Origin: a virus
Reading direction: 5' to 3' (one strand)
Virus record (IMG/VR): IMGVR_UViG_3300037041_000125
Location: 1-38,342 of that record
Length of the DNA stretch: 38,342 bases
Part shown: in pieces, positions 16,662 to 25,308 of the stretch
Layout: each line of letters opens with the position of its first letter
Numbering within the stretch: position 1 is the stretch's first letter
The notes under the pieces: generated by a model
Database searches by the model: none
What the model was told of the DNA's origin: nothing
What the model saw: only the letters and a program-made list of their open reading frames with translations
Position numbers and translations under genes: made by a program

Positions 16662-17054
16662 TTAGGCCAAGCGGTACGCAGACCAAGTGCCTTCGCCTGT
16701 CTTGACAGCACGCCATGAAGACGATACCAGAGCCAACACAGTAACAACACCAACCAGTGTCCAGCCTGTACCAGCGACAACAGTAGCAGTATTAGTGCCA
16801 CCGATGTTCAAGATGCTGAAGTCGAATGAACTGTTGACCTTGGCGCTGGAAACCAGAGCTTCAGTCAGAGCCACTGTGGGCAAAGTGATGTTGGCAACTG
16901 CACCAGAGTAAGTAACGATGCCGTTTGTGAGTTCAGCAGCGGTCAGGACAGCAGCAGCAGTCTTGGCGACTGGAGTAGCTTGCACAGACATAGCGACTTC
17001 AGCCAAATTACCGTCACCGACTTGATAACCACCAGAACCATTAGGGATAGCCAT
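16662..17054 (-). CDS. Probable capsid decoration / head protein, 130 aa
   Basis: A Thr/Ala/Val-rich protein with no charged helices (MAIPNGSGGYQVGDGN..., TAAAVLTAAELTNGIVTYSG, VALVSSSWRAVKTGEGTWSAY reduced to its key part SWRAVKTGEGTW). The N-terminal GDGN and mid-region TAAELTNG patterns recur in small capsid-associated proteins next to P22-type coat genes. It directly follows coat, between two terminators. A decoration role is inferred. Confidence 0.7.
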   Translation of the reverse strand: MAIPNGSGGYQVGDGNLAEVAMSVQATPVAKTAAAVLTAAELTNGIVTYSGAVANITLPTVALTEALVSSAKVNSSFDFSILNIGGTNTATVVAGTGWTLVGVVTVLALVSSSWRAVKTGEGTWSAYRLA

Positions 17055-17080
17055 GATAAATTCCTTTTAAATTTGAAACG

Positions 17081-17109
17081 AAAAAAGGGTGTGAAATAAC
17101 TTCACACCC
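17081..17109 (-). terminator. Strong rho-independent terminator after the coat gene
   Basis: On the minus strand a 9-bp stem GGGTGTGAA/TTCACACCC with loop GTTAT (17109 to 17087) is followed by six T. It sits between the coat stop (17117) and the next gene, so coat mRNA should be more abundant than downstream late mRNA. Confidence 0.92.
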
Positions 17110-17116
17110 AGTCTAA

Positions 17117-18328
17117 TTATCCCCAAATACGCGCTGCCATTGCAGGGCGAATTGCGGAATAACCGTACAGGACATCGATCCGGCAAGGCATGCGATCATT
17201 ATTAATATCATATTGACGCACGATACGCAACGAGATACCGTTATGCACTTGACGTGAAGCCATGTCAACGCCTTGAGGCAGCAACAAGTCAGCAGTTGCG
17301 AAGGTGATCGCATCTTTGTGGTAAACCAAGTTCTGTGCGAACTGGCTAGAAGCAGCACCGAGGAAGGTCACTGTTTTGCCTGCAACTGGGAAGCTGTCGA
17401 TGGTAGCCAGTGCGTGAGCAGCGGTGTACATGGCAGGCGACACAGTAACAGTCCAAGCACCGCCCACAGCGGTAGCGTCAGCCACAGCGGTGAATTGTTG
17501 CAAAGAACCAGTGGTTTCGCGGGTCTGTGGGTTGACTGCGTAGCAATCAGCAACAGTGAACACGTCACCAGCTTTGATGGTTGTAGTCACAGAGGCTTGA
17601 GTCAAGCCAAGAGTAACGGAACCTTGTGAGCTAATGGTAGCGGTCACAGTGGTGGCAGCGGAAGCATCGCGTGAACCAGTGGTGTGCTGCTTGATCGACT
17701 GAGACATATTGATCTCGTCAAAGCCCAACACGCCAGTGCCCATCATGCCGTTACGGAACTGCTTGCTGATAGTGTCTGTTGGATTGAACAGACCCTTCAT
17801 ACCTTCGACCAAGCCAGCGTTAGCAGCAGGGTTGACGGTAGCGTAACGTGGAGACATACCAGCAGCCGACTCGTTCAGTTTTTGTTGCGCTTGCAACAGA
17901 ACCAAAGAGGTCGATGGTGTAGTACCGGGAGTACCGACAGATTGGTAGATGCTCTTGTAAGCATTTGCAACGTCAGCATCAATGCTGGAAGCCAACTGGC
18001 TAATACGAGGCTTGAGCACACGTTCTGCGAAGTCATCCAATTGCATGGTCAGTTCAGCAGAACTGAAGTTGACACCAATGTGCTTTTGGTTGGACACAGA
18101 GAGAGTGGTGTACTGCTCGTTGTCATCTTGCACTTGCAGGGCAGCGCCATCAGTAACGAGAGCACGGTCAGGCAAACGGATACGCAGAGTGGAGCCGATT
18201 TTAGCGCCTTCAACAGCGAAACTGTCATCATACTGACGGTTCACGTTGCGAGTAAGCACGAGGTTATTTTCCAAGATTTCCAGCGATTTGCGGGTAATCA
18301 TGTCAATGGTTAGGATCGAATTGGACAT
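17117..18328 (-). CDS. Major capsid protein, P22 coat-like
   Basis: A 403-aa coat protein of the P22 family (HK97 fold with an inserted domain). The N-terminus is diagnostic: LTIDMITRKSLEILENNL, then NRQYDDSFAVEGAKIGSTLR and IRLPDRAL. The central Thr/Val/Ala-rich part (about residues 225-310) matches the position of the P22 I-domain. P22 coat needs GroEL/GroES to fold, and this phage carries its own GroES. A good AAGGA site precedes the start. It lies downstream of scaffold and upstream of a strong terminator. Confidence 0.95.
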   Translation of the reverse strand: MSNSILTIDMITRKSLEILENNLVLTRNVNRQYDDSFAVEGAKIGSTLRIRLPDRALVTDGAALQVQDDNEQYTTLSVSNQKHIGVNFSSAELTMQLDDFAERVLKPRISQLASSIDADVANAYKSIYQSVGTPGTTPSTSLVLLQAQQKLNESAAGMSPRYATVNPAANAGLVEGMKGLFNPTDTISKQFRNGMMGTGVLGFDEINMSQSIKQHTTGSRDASAATTVTATISSQGSVTLGLTQASVTTTIKAGDVFTVADCYAVNPQTRETTGSLQQFTAVADATAVGGAWTVTVSPAMYTAAHALATIDSFPVAGKTVTFLGAASSQFAQNLVYHKDAITFATADLLLPQGVDMASRQVHNGISLRIVRQYDINNDRMPCRIDVLYGYSAIRPAMAARIWG

Positions 18329-18353
18329 AAATGTTCCTTAAAGAAGTATAAAA

Positions 18354-19097
18354 CTAGCGGTTACGTTGTGCTTCCCACTTCTTGGCCTGTCGTGCTCTGT
18401 CAGCAGCAATCCAGTCTGACGTACTCATGGTCTTCGTTGAACGAGGATCAGTTGTATCGAAAGCTGCACCGCTAGTGCCACGAGCAGTAACTGGCGCAAT
18501 AGGCGCTGGAGCACTGGACGTTTTCTTTACGGGAGGATTGTCAGCTAATTTAGCTTCGATCTTCCCGATCTCTTTTGCCTGCGAGAAAGGTGACAGACGG
18601 GCAATGCGATCTGCTTCTTTGGGGTTAGTGCCAAGGTAGTAAGCTACATCGGGGCCAACATCAGAGTTCTGGATCGTCTCAGCCATCACGTTGGTAATCG
18701 TCAGCTTGGGGTTATAAGCGACTTGTTCAAAGTCATCATACTTCCCACGGGCTTCCTCTTCACGCTCGTGATAACTCTCAAGAATGTCGCTTTGTTGCCG
18801 TTGCTGTTCACGCTGTTCGATTAACTTGACTGCCCGTGCTTCGGCGTAAGCCTCAACGGAATCAAACTGATCGACAGGTGGAATATCAACGGGTGCTGCG
18901 GGTGCAACCTGACGTTCTCGTTCCCATTTGCGTTGCTCTCGGGCAAGGCGTTTGCCTATGGCAGCATCAAGTTCCTCTTGCGAGAATGTCTTGGGCGCTA
19001 CTTCTGGCGTTTCCGGCGTTGAAACTACAACTTCAGTTGAGGCCGTCTCATCCGATGCTGGCACGGGTAGTGACTCCGCTAATACTTCTTCTGACAT
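18354..19097 (-). CDS. Capsid scaffolding protein
   Basis: A 247-aa acidic then highly charged helical protein. The signature KTFSQEELDAAIGKRLAREQ, followed by a Glu/Arg/Gln-rich coiled coil (RAVKLIEQREQQRQQSDIL), is typical of phage scaffolds. The basic C-terminal end (DRARQAKKWEAQRNR) fits the coat-binding helix-turn-helix of P22 gp8. It lies immediately upstream of coat, as expected. A good AAGGAT ribosome site precedes it, and a perfect TATAAT lies about 50 bases upstream on the same strand. Confidence 0.9.
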   Translation of the reverse strand: MSEEVLAESLPVPASDETASTEVVVSTPETPEVAPKTFSQEELDAAIGKRLAREQRKWERERQVAPAAPVDIPPVDQFDSVEAYAEARAVKLIEQREQQRQQSDILESYHEREEEARGKYDDFEQVAYNPKLTITNVMAETIQNSDVGPDVAYYLGTNPKEADRIARLSPFSQAKEIGKIEAKLADNPPVKKTSSAPAPIAPVTARGTSGAAFDTTDPRSTKTMSTSDWIAADRARQAKKWEAQRNR

Positions 19098-19145
19098 TTT
19101 GAATCCTTCGATTCCCCAGTGAACCTCGCTGGTACGGTTTGTTTA

Positions 19146-19151
19146 ATTATA
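19146..19151 (-). promoter_or_regulatory. Perfect TATAAT upstream of scaffold-coat, possible internal late promoter
   Basis: TATAAT reads on the minus strand at 19151-19146, at the end of the holin-like gene and 49 bases before the scaffold start. No good -35 is found at 16-18 bases spacing, so it would need an activator or be fortuitous. Confidence 0.3.
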
Positions 19152-19154
19152 TGA

Positions 19155-19355
19155 CTATTTATCTGCCAAAGCAGAAGTGGTTACTTCCCGCAGCAAGACC
19201 ATTAAAACAGGCCACAGCAGGATAACGTAATTGCGATATGGCATTGGTATGAACGAACCGAGAAAGCCACTGTTGACCTCCACGGCTGTTAATAGAGCGC
19301 CGATTATTGCAACCCAGTAGGTTTTGGACTTGAGGCGTTGAAGGATGGTGTTCAT
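19155..19355 (-). CDS. Holin-like two-TM protein, 66 aa
   Basis: A small membrane protein with a basic N-terminus (MNTILQRLKSKTYW) and two hydrophobic segments (VAIIGALLTAVEV and YVILLWPVLMVLLREV) separated by a short polar turn. This is the topology of class II holins. It lies outside the lysis cassette, after the tailspike gene and before scaffold. I chose ATG 19355, which has GGTGA upstream. A GTG at 19370 overlaps the spike stop (GTGA) and is the alternative. Confidence 0.7.
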   Translation of the reverse strand: MNTILQRLKSKTYWVAIIGALLTAVEVNSGFLGSFIPMPYRNYVILLWPVLMVLLREVTTSALADK

Positions 19356-19366
19356 GTTGTTACTAA

Positions 19367-21103
19367 TCACCAGTTATTAAATTGTTTAAGAGATGCCTGA
19401 TTTGGACGAATTCCTGACATGGGAATAATGTATGCCCAGCAAACACCTGCAGCAGTTCCCGGCCACTCCACAGTAATAAATTGTTCAGGATTGCCACCAC
19501 CTGAATAAACAATTTCCTGAGTTCCTGTAGTTAAGCTGCCCCAGAAAATTGTTGGCACTGCTGATTGCACGGCGCTAAAACCGCCTTTGGCATCTTGCAA
19601 TGTTGTTACATTTATTCTTTTCACATCAAAGGGTGCTGAATACTGACCAGTAATAGTCACAAGCGATGTTGCTTGTGATCGGTAAACAGTAGACGCGCCG
19701 CCAACTTGAGCATCACTAACCGTGACAAGCATAAATGAGCAAATATCACGATTTGCAACGGCAGGATCGTAGTCAAAGAAAATTGGAAATAAAACTTTAA
19801 CATTTCCAGCAGTACCAGCAACCGTAGCCATCCTATAGTCGGACGGGACTTCCCAAGGGAAAGTTGTTTTGTATTTGGAGGTTTGCGTTGTTGTGTCGTA
19901 GTAAAACGGCATCAACTTTGGATCAATCAAGTTACCAAGGTTTGTAGTGTAAACATTGTTCTGCGACATACGAGTGGCTTCATCAACCATGATGACGTGG
20001 TTTGTGATGCTATATGTTGAACCAATTGCGGTGCTTGGTTTTGGATAAGTGCTGTTTCCTGCATCGACACCAACGATGAAAGGGGCCGATAAGATTTTGC
20101 AGTTTTTCAGATTAACACTGCCCGGATACCCGGTTTTGTAAGTGATAACGGGCGCACCACCAGTTCCACCAACGGCGCTATCCTCAATCGTAATTGAAGG
20201 GTTGGCGTATGGTTGTGTTGGGAGCGTATTTGAGTATGTCCAAATAAATGGACGTGCGCTTTCTAATGAATTTCTGCAACCGCGAATGTTTAAACATTTT
20301 ACGCTGCCATCACTTGCTGTGCTTTGAGCACTATCGGAAACAAAGTCAATCCAACGTGCGTTTTGCGGGTTAGGGATTTGGTTGCCATGCGGGATGAAGA
20401 AGTTGTCATACATATTGACGTTCCCATCGCCTGACAAATACAGCAGTGCGTCGTAGGAATCCTTCTTTGCGTAAATCCAGCAATCACGAATTGTCATTTT
20501 ATCGGTGTAATGTTTAACAAATACACCAGTATCGCCGCAGAACGAATTGCGAATGTCGATCATGGTTGATCGTGTGGTTGTATAGCTTACTGTGTCCAAG
20601 AAAGTTCCGTTGGCTTGTGAACGGCAATTGTCCACTTGAAACATGGACTCATTTTTGTTGGTCGTATCAAGGCGAATTGCTGTTGCAAAATTTGCAAAAA
20701 TTAAATTTTGAAATTTGTTGCGGTATCCTCCGCCATTAAAGTTGATACCAATGTTGGTGTTATCGCCAAACAATGCCGCACCACTTTCGTCGGCAGAAAA
20801 AGTAATGCTGGCTTGGACAAAAGTGTTGGGGTCGATGGTCTGGTAGGGAATTTGCACGCCGTTCGCAGCAGCAATCTTGTATTTACCAATGGGAAAATAT
20901 AAAACCAAATTTGGGTTGGCTGTAAATGTCGCTTCAGCCGGGGAGCCACCAACTTGCAATGTTGGAGCAATTGAAATAAGGTAGTCAACTCCAGCTTGAA
21001 TTGCAGCAGTGCTGTCAGCAACACCTGTGGGGTCTGCACCATAATCCAATATATTAACGGACGCGCCGTTAATCATAGAAAAACTTGTTTTTGTAAGAGA
21101 CAT
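19367..21103 (-). CDS. Tailspike, right-handed beta-helix (pectate lyase-like), 578 aa
   Basis: A receptor-binding or depolymerase spike. After a short leader (MSLTKTSFSMINGA) comes the typical beta-helix entry VNILDYGADPTGVADST (about residues 16-32). Then follow many short beta coils rich in Asn, Gly and Asp (NCRSQANGTF, IRDCWIYAKKDSYDAL), and a beta-sandwich-like end. There is no P22-type head-binding domain, so it probably attaches through another spike or a short adaptor. Catalytic residues cannot be named from sequence alone. Its composition is more AT-rich than the assembly genes, suggesting exchange. Confidence 0.85.
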   Translation of the reverse strand: MSLTKTSFSMINGASVNILDYGADPTGVADSTAAIQAGVDYLISIAPTLQVGGSPAEATFTANPNLVLYFPIGKYKIAAANGVQIPYQTIDPNTFVQASITFSADESGAALFGDNTNIGINFNGGGYRNKFQNLIFANFATAIRLDTTNKNESMFQVDNCRSQANGTFLDTVSYTTTRSTMIDIRNSFCGDTGVFVKHYTDKMTIRDCWIYAKKDSYDALLYLSGDGNVNMYDNFFIPHGNQIPNPQNARWIDFVSDSAQSTASDGSVKCLNIRGCRNSLESARPFIWTYSNTLPTQPYANPSITIEDSAVGGTGGAPVITYKTGYPGSVNLKNCKILSAPFIVGVDAGNSTYPKPSTAIGSTYSITNHVIMVDEATRMSQNNVYTTNLGNLIDPKLMPFYYDTTTQTSKYKTTFPWEVPSDYRMATVAGTAGNVKVLFPIFFDYDPAVANRDICSFMLVTVSDAQVGGASTVYRSQATSLVTITGQYSAPFDVKRINVTTLQDAKGGFSAVQSAVPTIFWGSLTTGTQEIVYSGGGNPEQFITVEWPGTAAGVCWAYIIPMSGIRPNQASLKQFNNW

Positions 21104-21111
21104 AAATTTCC

Positions 21112-21999
21112 TTAAACTTGATAAGTGCCTGTAATAATTAGGTTGTTGCTAGCATAAGTCTGAAAATTTGCATTGGTGACATTTGCTTGCCCGGAGGTTG
21201 CTGTTTGATAGAGGTTAATCGTTGAAGCATTAAAGGGAAGCAAACCGTGTGGCGCACCCGTTAACAGCGCACTGTTTTGCAAAACAACAGGAATGACATA
21301 GTAACGATCATTCGTATTAGAAGAAACAAAGGGTAATCCTCCAACAGCAGCAGATCCTGTGGATGAACCAACTTGTTGAATTTGTATAAAGAGTGTGAAT
21401 TGAACACAATTTCCAATTCGTTTGTACCAGCCACTTTGCCCGTTATAAACTAGACCTGTTGATCCACCGCCAAAAGTTAATGTCGGTGTGAAAGTCCCCT
21501 CCTCATACCAGTTCAACAACTGCGAGGTCATCCCTGCTGCTGGTGTGTTGGCGGTGAAATTGATGCCTTTGGCTGCTGTGCCTTGGACAAAGTTCCCAAG
21601 AGTGGCTTTTATATCTTGCGAAGACGTGATGTTTAAAGCCTCGCCATTATTGGTATAAACAATAAATGGATTAGCACCATATACATAAGTTATGTAGCCT
21701 GTACCTGAACCAAGGGCGGCAGAAGTATCGCCCAAAAACCATGCTGCCGAACTGTTGCGCTGGCCTTGAATATACGCACCGTTTGCTGCGTTACTTGTAC
21801 CATTTAAAACAATACCTGTGGCAAAACTAGTAGTGCCACCAATGCCAATAGTTGCATTACTCATAGCAACTGTTCTGCCAGCGGTTAAATTGGCAACACT
21901 AACTTGTTTTGTGACGCTGCCTTGAACAATAGGCAAAACTTCTGTACCCACCAGCGGCGTGGCAGAGGAAGTTAGTGATGATATTTTCGTGTTAGCCAT
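21112..21999 (-). CDS. Tail fibre-like protein, 295 aa
   Basis: The N-terminus (MANTKISSLTSSATPLVGTE, then VLPIVQG) is a common adaptor of phage fibres. The middle is Gly/Ser/Thr-rich. The C-terminus carries the fibre block YEEGTFTPTLTFGG...GWYKRIGNCVQF found at the ends of many tail fibres. It lies between two beta-helix spikes and is probably a third host-recognition protein. The ribosome site is weak. Confidence 0.8.
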   Translation of the reverse strand: MANTKISSLTSSATPLVGTEVLPIVQGSVTKQVSVANLTAGRTVAMSNATIGIGGTTSFATGIVLNGTSNAANGAYIQGQRNSSAAWFLGDTSAALGSGTGYITYVYGANPFIVYTNNGEALNITSSQDIKATLGNFVQGTAAKGINFTANTPAAGMTSQLLNWYEEGTFTPTLTFGGGSTGLVYNGQSGWYKRIGNCVQFTLFIQIQQVGSSTGSAAVGGLPFVSSNTNDRYYVIPVVLQNSALLTGAPHGLLPFNASTINLYQTATSGQANVTNANFQTYASNNLIITGTYQV

Positions 22000-22003
22000 A
22001 CAC

Positions 22004-23920
22004 TTAGATTGCGCTTAACCGCAGAGTGCTGGTGCTAGATGTGGTTACGCCTCCGGGTGGCGTATATTGAAATTGCAACAAACCGCCACTACTTACCCAC
22101 ACAATAGTGCCACCAGCCGCAGTGCCACCAGACGCAGATTTCAATGCAATCTGAGTAACAGACTTAGGATCGCTTGCTTGACTAACTACAACAGTGCCTG
22201 AAAACACATAATTTCCATCATTATTGTCGTGATAAAAAACCCAATTAAATGTGGAATTACGGTCGCAATATTGATTTGTTAGTGCGGTAACTTGTACTCC
22301 AGCACCCGCAGGGCCAAGTGCAAGTAATTTTGTCGGGGAACGATAAGTAATTCCTAAACCGCCAACATTTTTTTCAAAATCAAAATAGTTGTTATCAAGA
22401 ACAGTTCCGATTGGGACATCACCGTAAAATGAACCAGCGGATGTGTAAATAAAATTATTTCTAAATGTGCAATTAATAATAGATGTTCCTGCACCAACAG
22501 TACTTACTGCAACTTTTGTAGCAGATGACGAAAATATATAACAGTTTTCTACGGTAAGATTAATTAAATTTGTCGTACCAGCATTAAACTGAAAATCAGT
22601 TCCATCACTTTCAAAATACATCCCATCAAAAGATATGCCAAACTTTTCAGTTGTGCCACCAAAGACAACACCCGCTACCGAATTAAACTCAATCACACCG
22701 CCGACAAATTTAACGCCATAGCATGAACCATCAATTACAACACCTTGTGCGTTGCTGGCAAATCGGCATCCTGAAAATAGCAAAGCATTGTTGCCGCCAT
22801 CTGCAAGGCGCAATCCGATATTGCAACCCGCAACATCAAGATCGGTAAAGTTGGTAGAAAATCCTCCATTAGCGCCAGCAGTTGCCGAACCCCAGTAAAT
22901 GCCAACATCGAAATCTAAAATTTGAATACCTTGAAAACAAGATTGACCTGAGTATTGACCCACACCGGGTTTAGCATAAATGGCCGTTCCCACACCCGCA
23001 GTATTGGAAAGAAGATATAGGTTATAAAACGCCGTATTTCCACAGGCGCTTAAATCAAGCAAATATCCAGTTCCGTAAAAGACAATTTGAGCCTTGTTGC
23101 CTTGAACTAAACCTTGTCGAGTTGTCCAAGCTGAAGTCATTGTCAAAGTGCTTGTTACTTTGTAAATTGAATTACTTACAAATGAAAGTTGACGAAATGG
23201 TCCATTACCAAGCCAATTAAAAGCGGTTTGAATAGCAGCCGTATCATCAGTAACCCCATCACCCACTGCACCAAAGTCCTTAACACTCACAGACTCTCTT
23301 AACTTAGTTTGTACCGTAGTGGCTATAGCACCAGTGCTAGCGGGGGTGTAGGTTACCAGTGAAGCATCGGTCACACCAGTAGAGAGTGTCTGAGCAGTTG
23401 TGAACTTGACCAGTGCCCCGACATGAAGTCCAGCAGTAAACGTAATCACGGTGGAACTGGTTTCAACGTAACTGTATGTCGCCCCGTCAATCTGGTTCAC
23501 ACCATCAACATACACTGTTAGGTTGTTTGTGTCCGGCTGGTACTGCATTGTGGTCAGCGTGAACACGGTCTGGCTGGCTGTGGCTGTCTGCACCTCAGTC
23601 TCGGTCAGGAAGTTGACAAAGTTGGAATTGATACCCACGATATTGTCGTAAGTGCCGATCAGCACATCGGTAGATGTCTTCAGGACAAACTTGTACTGAA
23701 ACCCGTCAGTCAGCCAAATTTCACCACCGGGTACACGCCCACCCGAGTCAAGGACGATGGGGTTGGAGTGTGCTGTGGAACCAGCAGCACTGGTGTAGGT
23801 AGCTTGTGGGGTAGTTGTACCAGCCACATAGGTGTACATCTTGCCACCTGAAAGGGGAGCGCCATTGTTGTCGAAGAATTGACCAGCGACACCGCCGACA
23901 GGGGAAAGAAGGACAGCCAT
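22004..23920 (-). CDS. Tailspike with P22-like head-binding N-terminus, 638 aa
   Basis: Residues 1-100 form a particle-binding domain of the P22 tailspike kind (GGVAGQFFDNNGAPLSGGKM, SNPIVLDSGGRVPGGEIWL, DGFQYKFVLK). A beta linker follows (TVYVDGVNQID, about 135-145). The beta-helix begins at about 212 (SVKDFGAVGDGVTDDTAAI) and continues to near the end. It should bind the gp4/gp10 tail hub and recognise or cleave host polysaccharide. DNA composition shifts to more AT-rich right where the helix begins (about base 23290), a sign of domain exchange. A GGAG ribosome site precedes the start. Confidence 0.9.
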   Translation of the reverse strand: MAVLLSPVGGVAGQFFDNNGAPLSGGKMYTYVAGTTTPQATYTSAAGSTAHSNPIVLDSGGRVPGGEIWLTDGFQYKFVLKTSTDVLIGTYDNIVGINSNFVNFLTETEVQTATASQTVFTLTTMQYQPDTNNLTVYVDGVNQIDGATYSYVETSSTVITFTAGLHVGALVKFTTAQTLSTGVTDASLVTYTPASTGAIATTVQTKLRESVSVKDFGAVGDGVTDDTAAIQTAFNWLGNGPFRQLSFVSNSIYKVTSTLTMTSAWTTRQGLVQGNKAQIVFYGTGYLLDLSACGNTAFYNLYLLSNTAGVGTAIYAKPGVGQYSGQSCFQGIQILDFDVGIYWGSATAGANGGFSTNFTDLDVAGCNIGLRLADGGNNALLFSGCRFASNAQGVVIDGSCYGVKFVGGVIEFNSVAGVVFGGTTEKFGISFDGMYFESDGTDFQFNAGTTNLINLTVENCYIFSSSATKVAVSTVGAGTSIINCTFRNNFIYTSAGSFYGDVPIGTVLDNNYFDFEKNVGGLGITYRSPTKLLALGPAGAGVQVTALTNQYCDRNSTFNWVFYHDNNDGNYVFSGTVVVSQASDPKSVTQIALKSASGGTAAGGTIVWVSSGGLLQFQYTPPGGVTTSSTSTLRLSAI

Positions 23921-23933
23921 TTATTGCTCCAGA

Positions 23934-24203
23934 TTAGTCGTAAACAACCGTAAATTCAGCAGATGTGCCGCCAAGTACGATGTACAGACCCTTATTGAAA
24001 AAGATTCCTGCTGGGAAACTCAGGTACTGAGAGCCAGCCGCTACGGTGATTGTATTGGAAATCTTCGGATCGCTGGTACTTCCAGCGCCTGTATCGTAAA
24101 CAGTCAGAGTGCCGCTAGAACTAGCTGACACAAAGATTCCAAACAGTTTGCCAGCACCCACCTTGACTTGGGTGGTAGCTGCGAGTTGCATATAGTTTGC
24201 CAT
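23934..24203 (-). CDS. Small beta-rich virion protein, 89 aa
   Basis: An 89-aa Gly/Ser/Thr-rich protein of likely immunoglobulin or jelly-roll type (VGAGKLFGIFVSASSSGTL, FFNKGLYIVLGGTSAEFTVV). Similar short proteins follow the 247-aa type in other podoviruses. There is no catalytic motif. It is two bases downstream of the 247-aa gene stop and is probably a structural partner of it. Confidence 0.7.
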   Translation of the reverse strand: MANYMQLAATTQVKVGAGKLFGIFVSASSSGTLTVYDTGAGSTSDPKISNTITVAAGSQYLSFPAGIFFNKGLYIVLGGTSAEFTVVYD

Positions 24204-24205
24204 GA

Positions 24206-24949
24206 TTAATCCGTAAAGTTCTTGATGAGCACGCCTTCAAAGATAGTGCCGATACCTAAACCCGCACCACTCGATTTGAATTGAAACTGCACATCCGTCT
24301 TTTCAGTAAAGGTCAGCGGGAAGTTTGCAGCAAACTCAAACGTGTTCAAGAATGGGGCTTGTGAAACAATGTACTTTGTACCAGCAGGGGAAAGCGTTTG
24401 AGCGCGAAACGTAGCATAGACACCCGATGTAACAGAGGTGGATGACCATGCACCAACGTGATTCCCGTACAGCGTGTAGCCAGCAGGAACCGTGTAAATG
24501 GACATATTGCTCTGACCTGTGTCCACAGCGATCTGACCGTAAGTGACGCCACCGTTCTTGGCAGTAATCACACCAACTGGGTTAACGCTATCTGGCAGCA
24601 CATCGAGTTGATTTACACGGAAGAACAGGGCCGTTGTGACAACAGGGGTTGTGCCCGTCAACGTCACAGTTTCGCTGATTCGGTGGTAGTTGGCATCCAA
24701 GCCAAACACAATGATCTGCACAGCAGTATCGGACGCAGAGGTGCTGACGATGCTCATGGCAACAGCAGAGGCTGGGTAAGTGTATGCAGCAGTGTTCTCC
24801 CATGCAGGAATAAACGCTGCATTGGTGATGCTGGCACTGTAGCCAAACAGGAACACGGACTGGTGTCCGGGAATTTGACCCCGACCAACCTGAAGGTCAA
24901 ACTGTTCAGTTTTACCGTACTGTGTCTGGGAAACGTACTTGGTGCTCAT
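24206..24949 (-). CDS. Virion structural protein, 247 aa
   Basis: A beta-rich protein with two similar-looking halves (TNAAFIPAWENTAAYTYP; FDLQVGRGQIPGHQSVFLFG; YTVPAGYTLYGNHVGAW; FPLTFTEKTDVQFQ). Proteins of this kind, with the YTVPAGYT block, are found among capsid and tail proteins of environmental podoviruses, with no defined role. It is coupled to the DUF5856 gene (ATGA) and has an AAGG ribosome site. Confidence 0.75.
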   Translation of the reverse strand: MSTKYVSQTQYGKTEQFDLQVGRGQIPGHQSVFLFGYSASITNAAFIPAWENTAAYTYPASAVAMSIVSTSASDTAVQIIVFGLDANYHRISETVTLTGTTPVVTTALFFRVNQLDVLPDSVNPVGVITAKNGGVTYGQIAVDTGQSNMSIYTVPAGYTLYGNHVGAWSSTSVTSGVYATFRAQTLSPAGTKYIVSQAPFLNTFEFAANFPLTFTEKTDVQFQFKSSGAGLGIGTIFEGVLIKNFTD

Positions 24950-25308
24950 GATAGAAACCTTAATTTATAGAGGGTCGAGAGATAAAGTTCAACAATGCCG
25001 TCAATCAGATTCTGCAACGGCGTGTCCGTTTTATCAACCATCTCGTAGCGGCATTTCTCAATTTCCTCAAGCTGACCCTGAAGAAACTCGGTGACATTGG
25101 TTGTCTTTTTAGCAGAGACAAGGGAGATAGGCCCGATTAGACCATGCCGCCCTTGGTAGGCTTCAGCAAACCCATCGGCTAGGCCAATGACGTCATCGTA
25201 GAAATGACGCAGGGCTTTGTGCTTTGAGTAAGACCGGGTATTCAAGTGCACAGAATGGGTGACATCCCGTGCCAAGAACAACATTCCGATGAAGTCAGCG
25301 CATTTCAT
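24946..25308 (-). CDS. DUF5856 family protein, ferritin/Dps-like helical bundle
   Basis: A 120-aa helical protein with the family pattern FLARDVTHSVHLNTRSYSKHKAL, then FYDDVIGLADGFAEAYQGRHG, and a C-terminal DTPLQNLIDGIVELYLSTLYKL. Repeated His/Glu/Asp residues in the first two helices resemble Dps-like four-helix bundles, but metal binding is not shown. Homologues are common beside portal genes in environmental phages. It overlaps the portal stop (ATGA) and has a strong AGGAGAT site. Confidence 0.8.
   Translation of the reverse strand: MKCADFIGMLFLARDVTHSVHLNTRSYSKHKALRHFYDDVIGLADGFAEAYQGRHGLIGPISLVSAKKTTNVTEFLQGQLEEIEKCRYEMVDKTDTPLQNLIDGIVELYLSTLYKLRFLS

Noticed and set aside
17684-18313. 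Plus-strand 209-aa reading opposite coat
   Set aside because: A shadow of the coat gene, arising from biased codon use. No ribosome site or motif.
19098-19145. CCAG...CTGG hairpin before scaffold as a terminator
   Set aside because: Only a 4-bp stem with a 9-base loop, and no T-run on the relevant strand.
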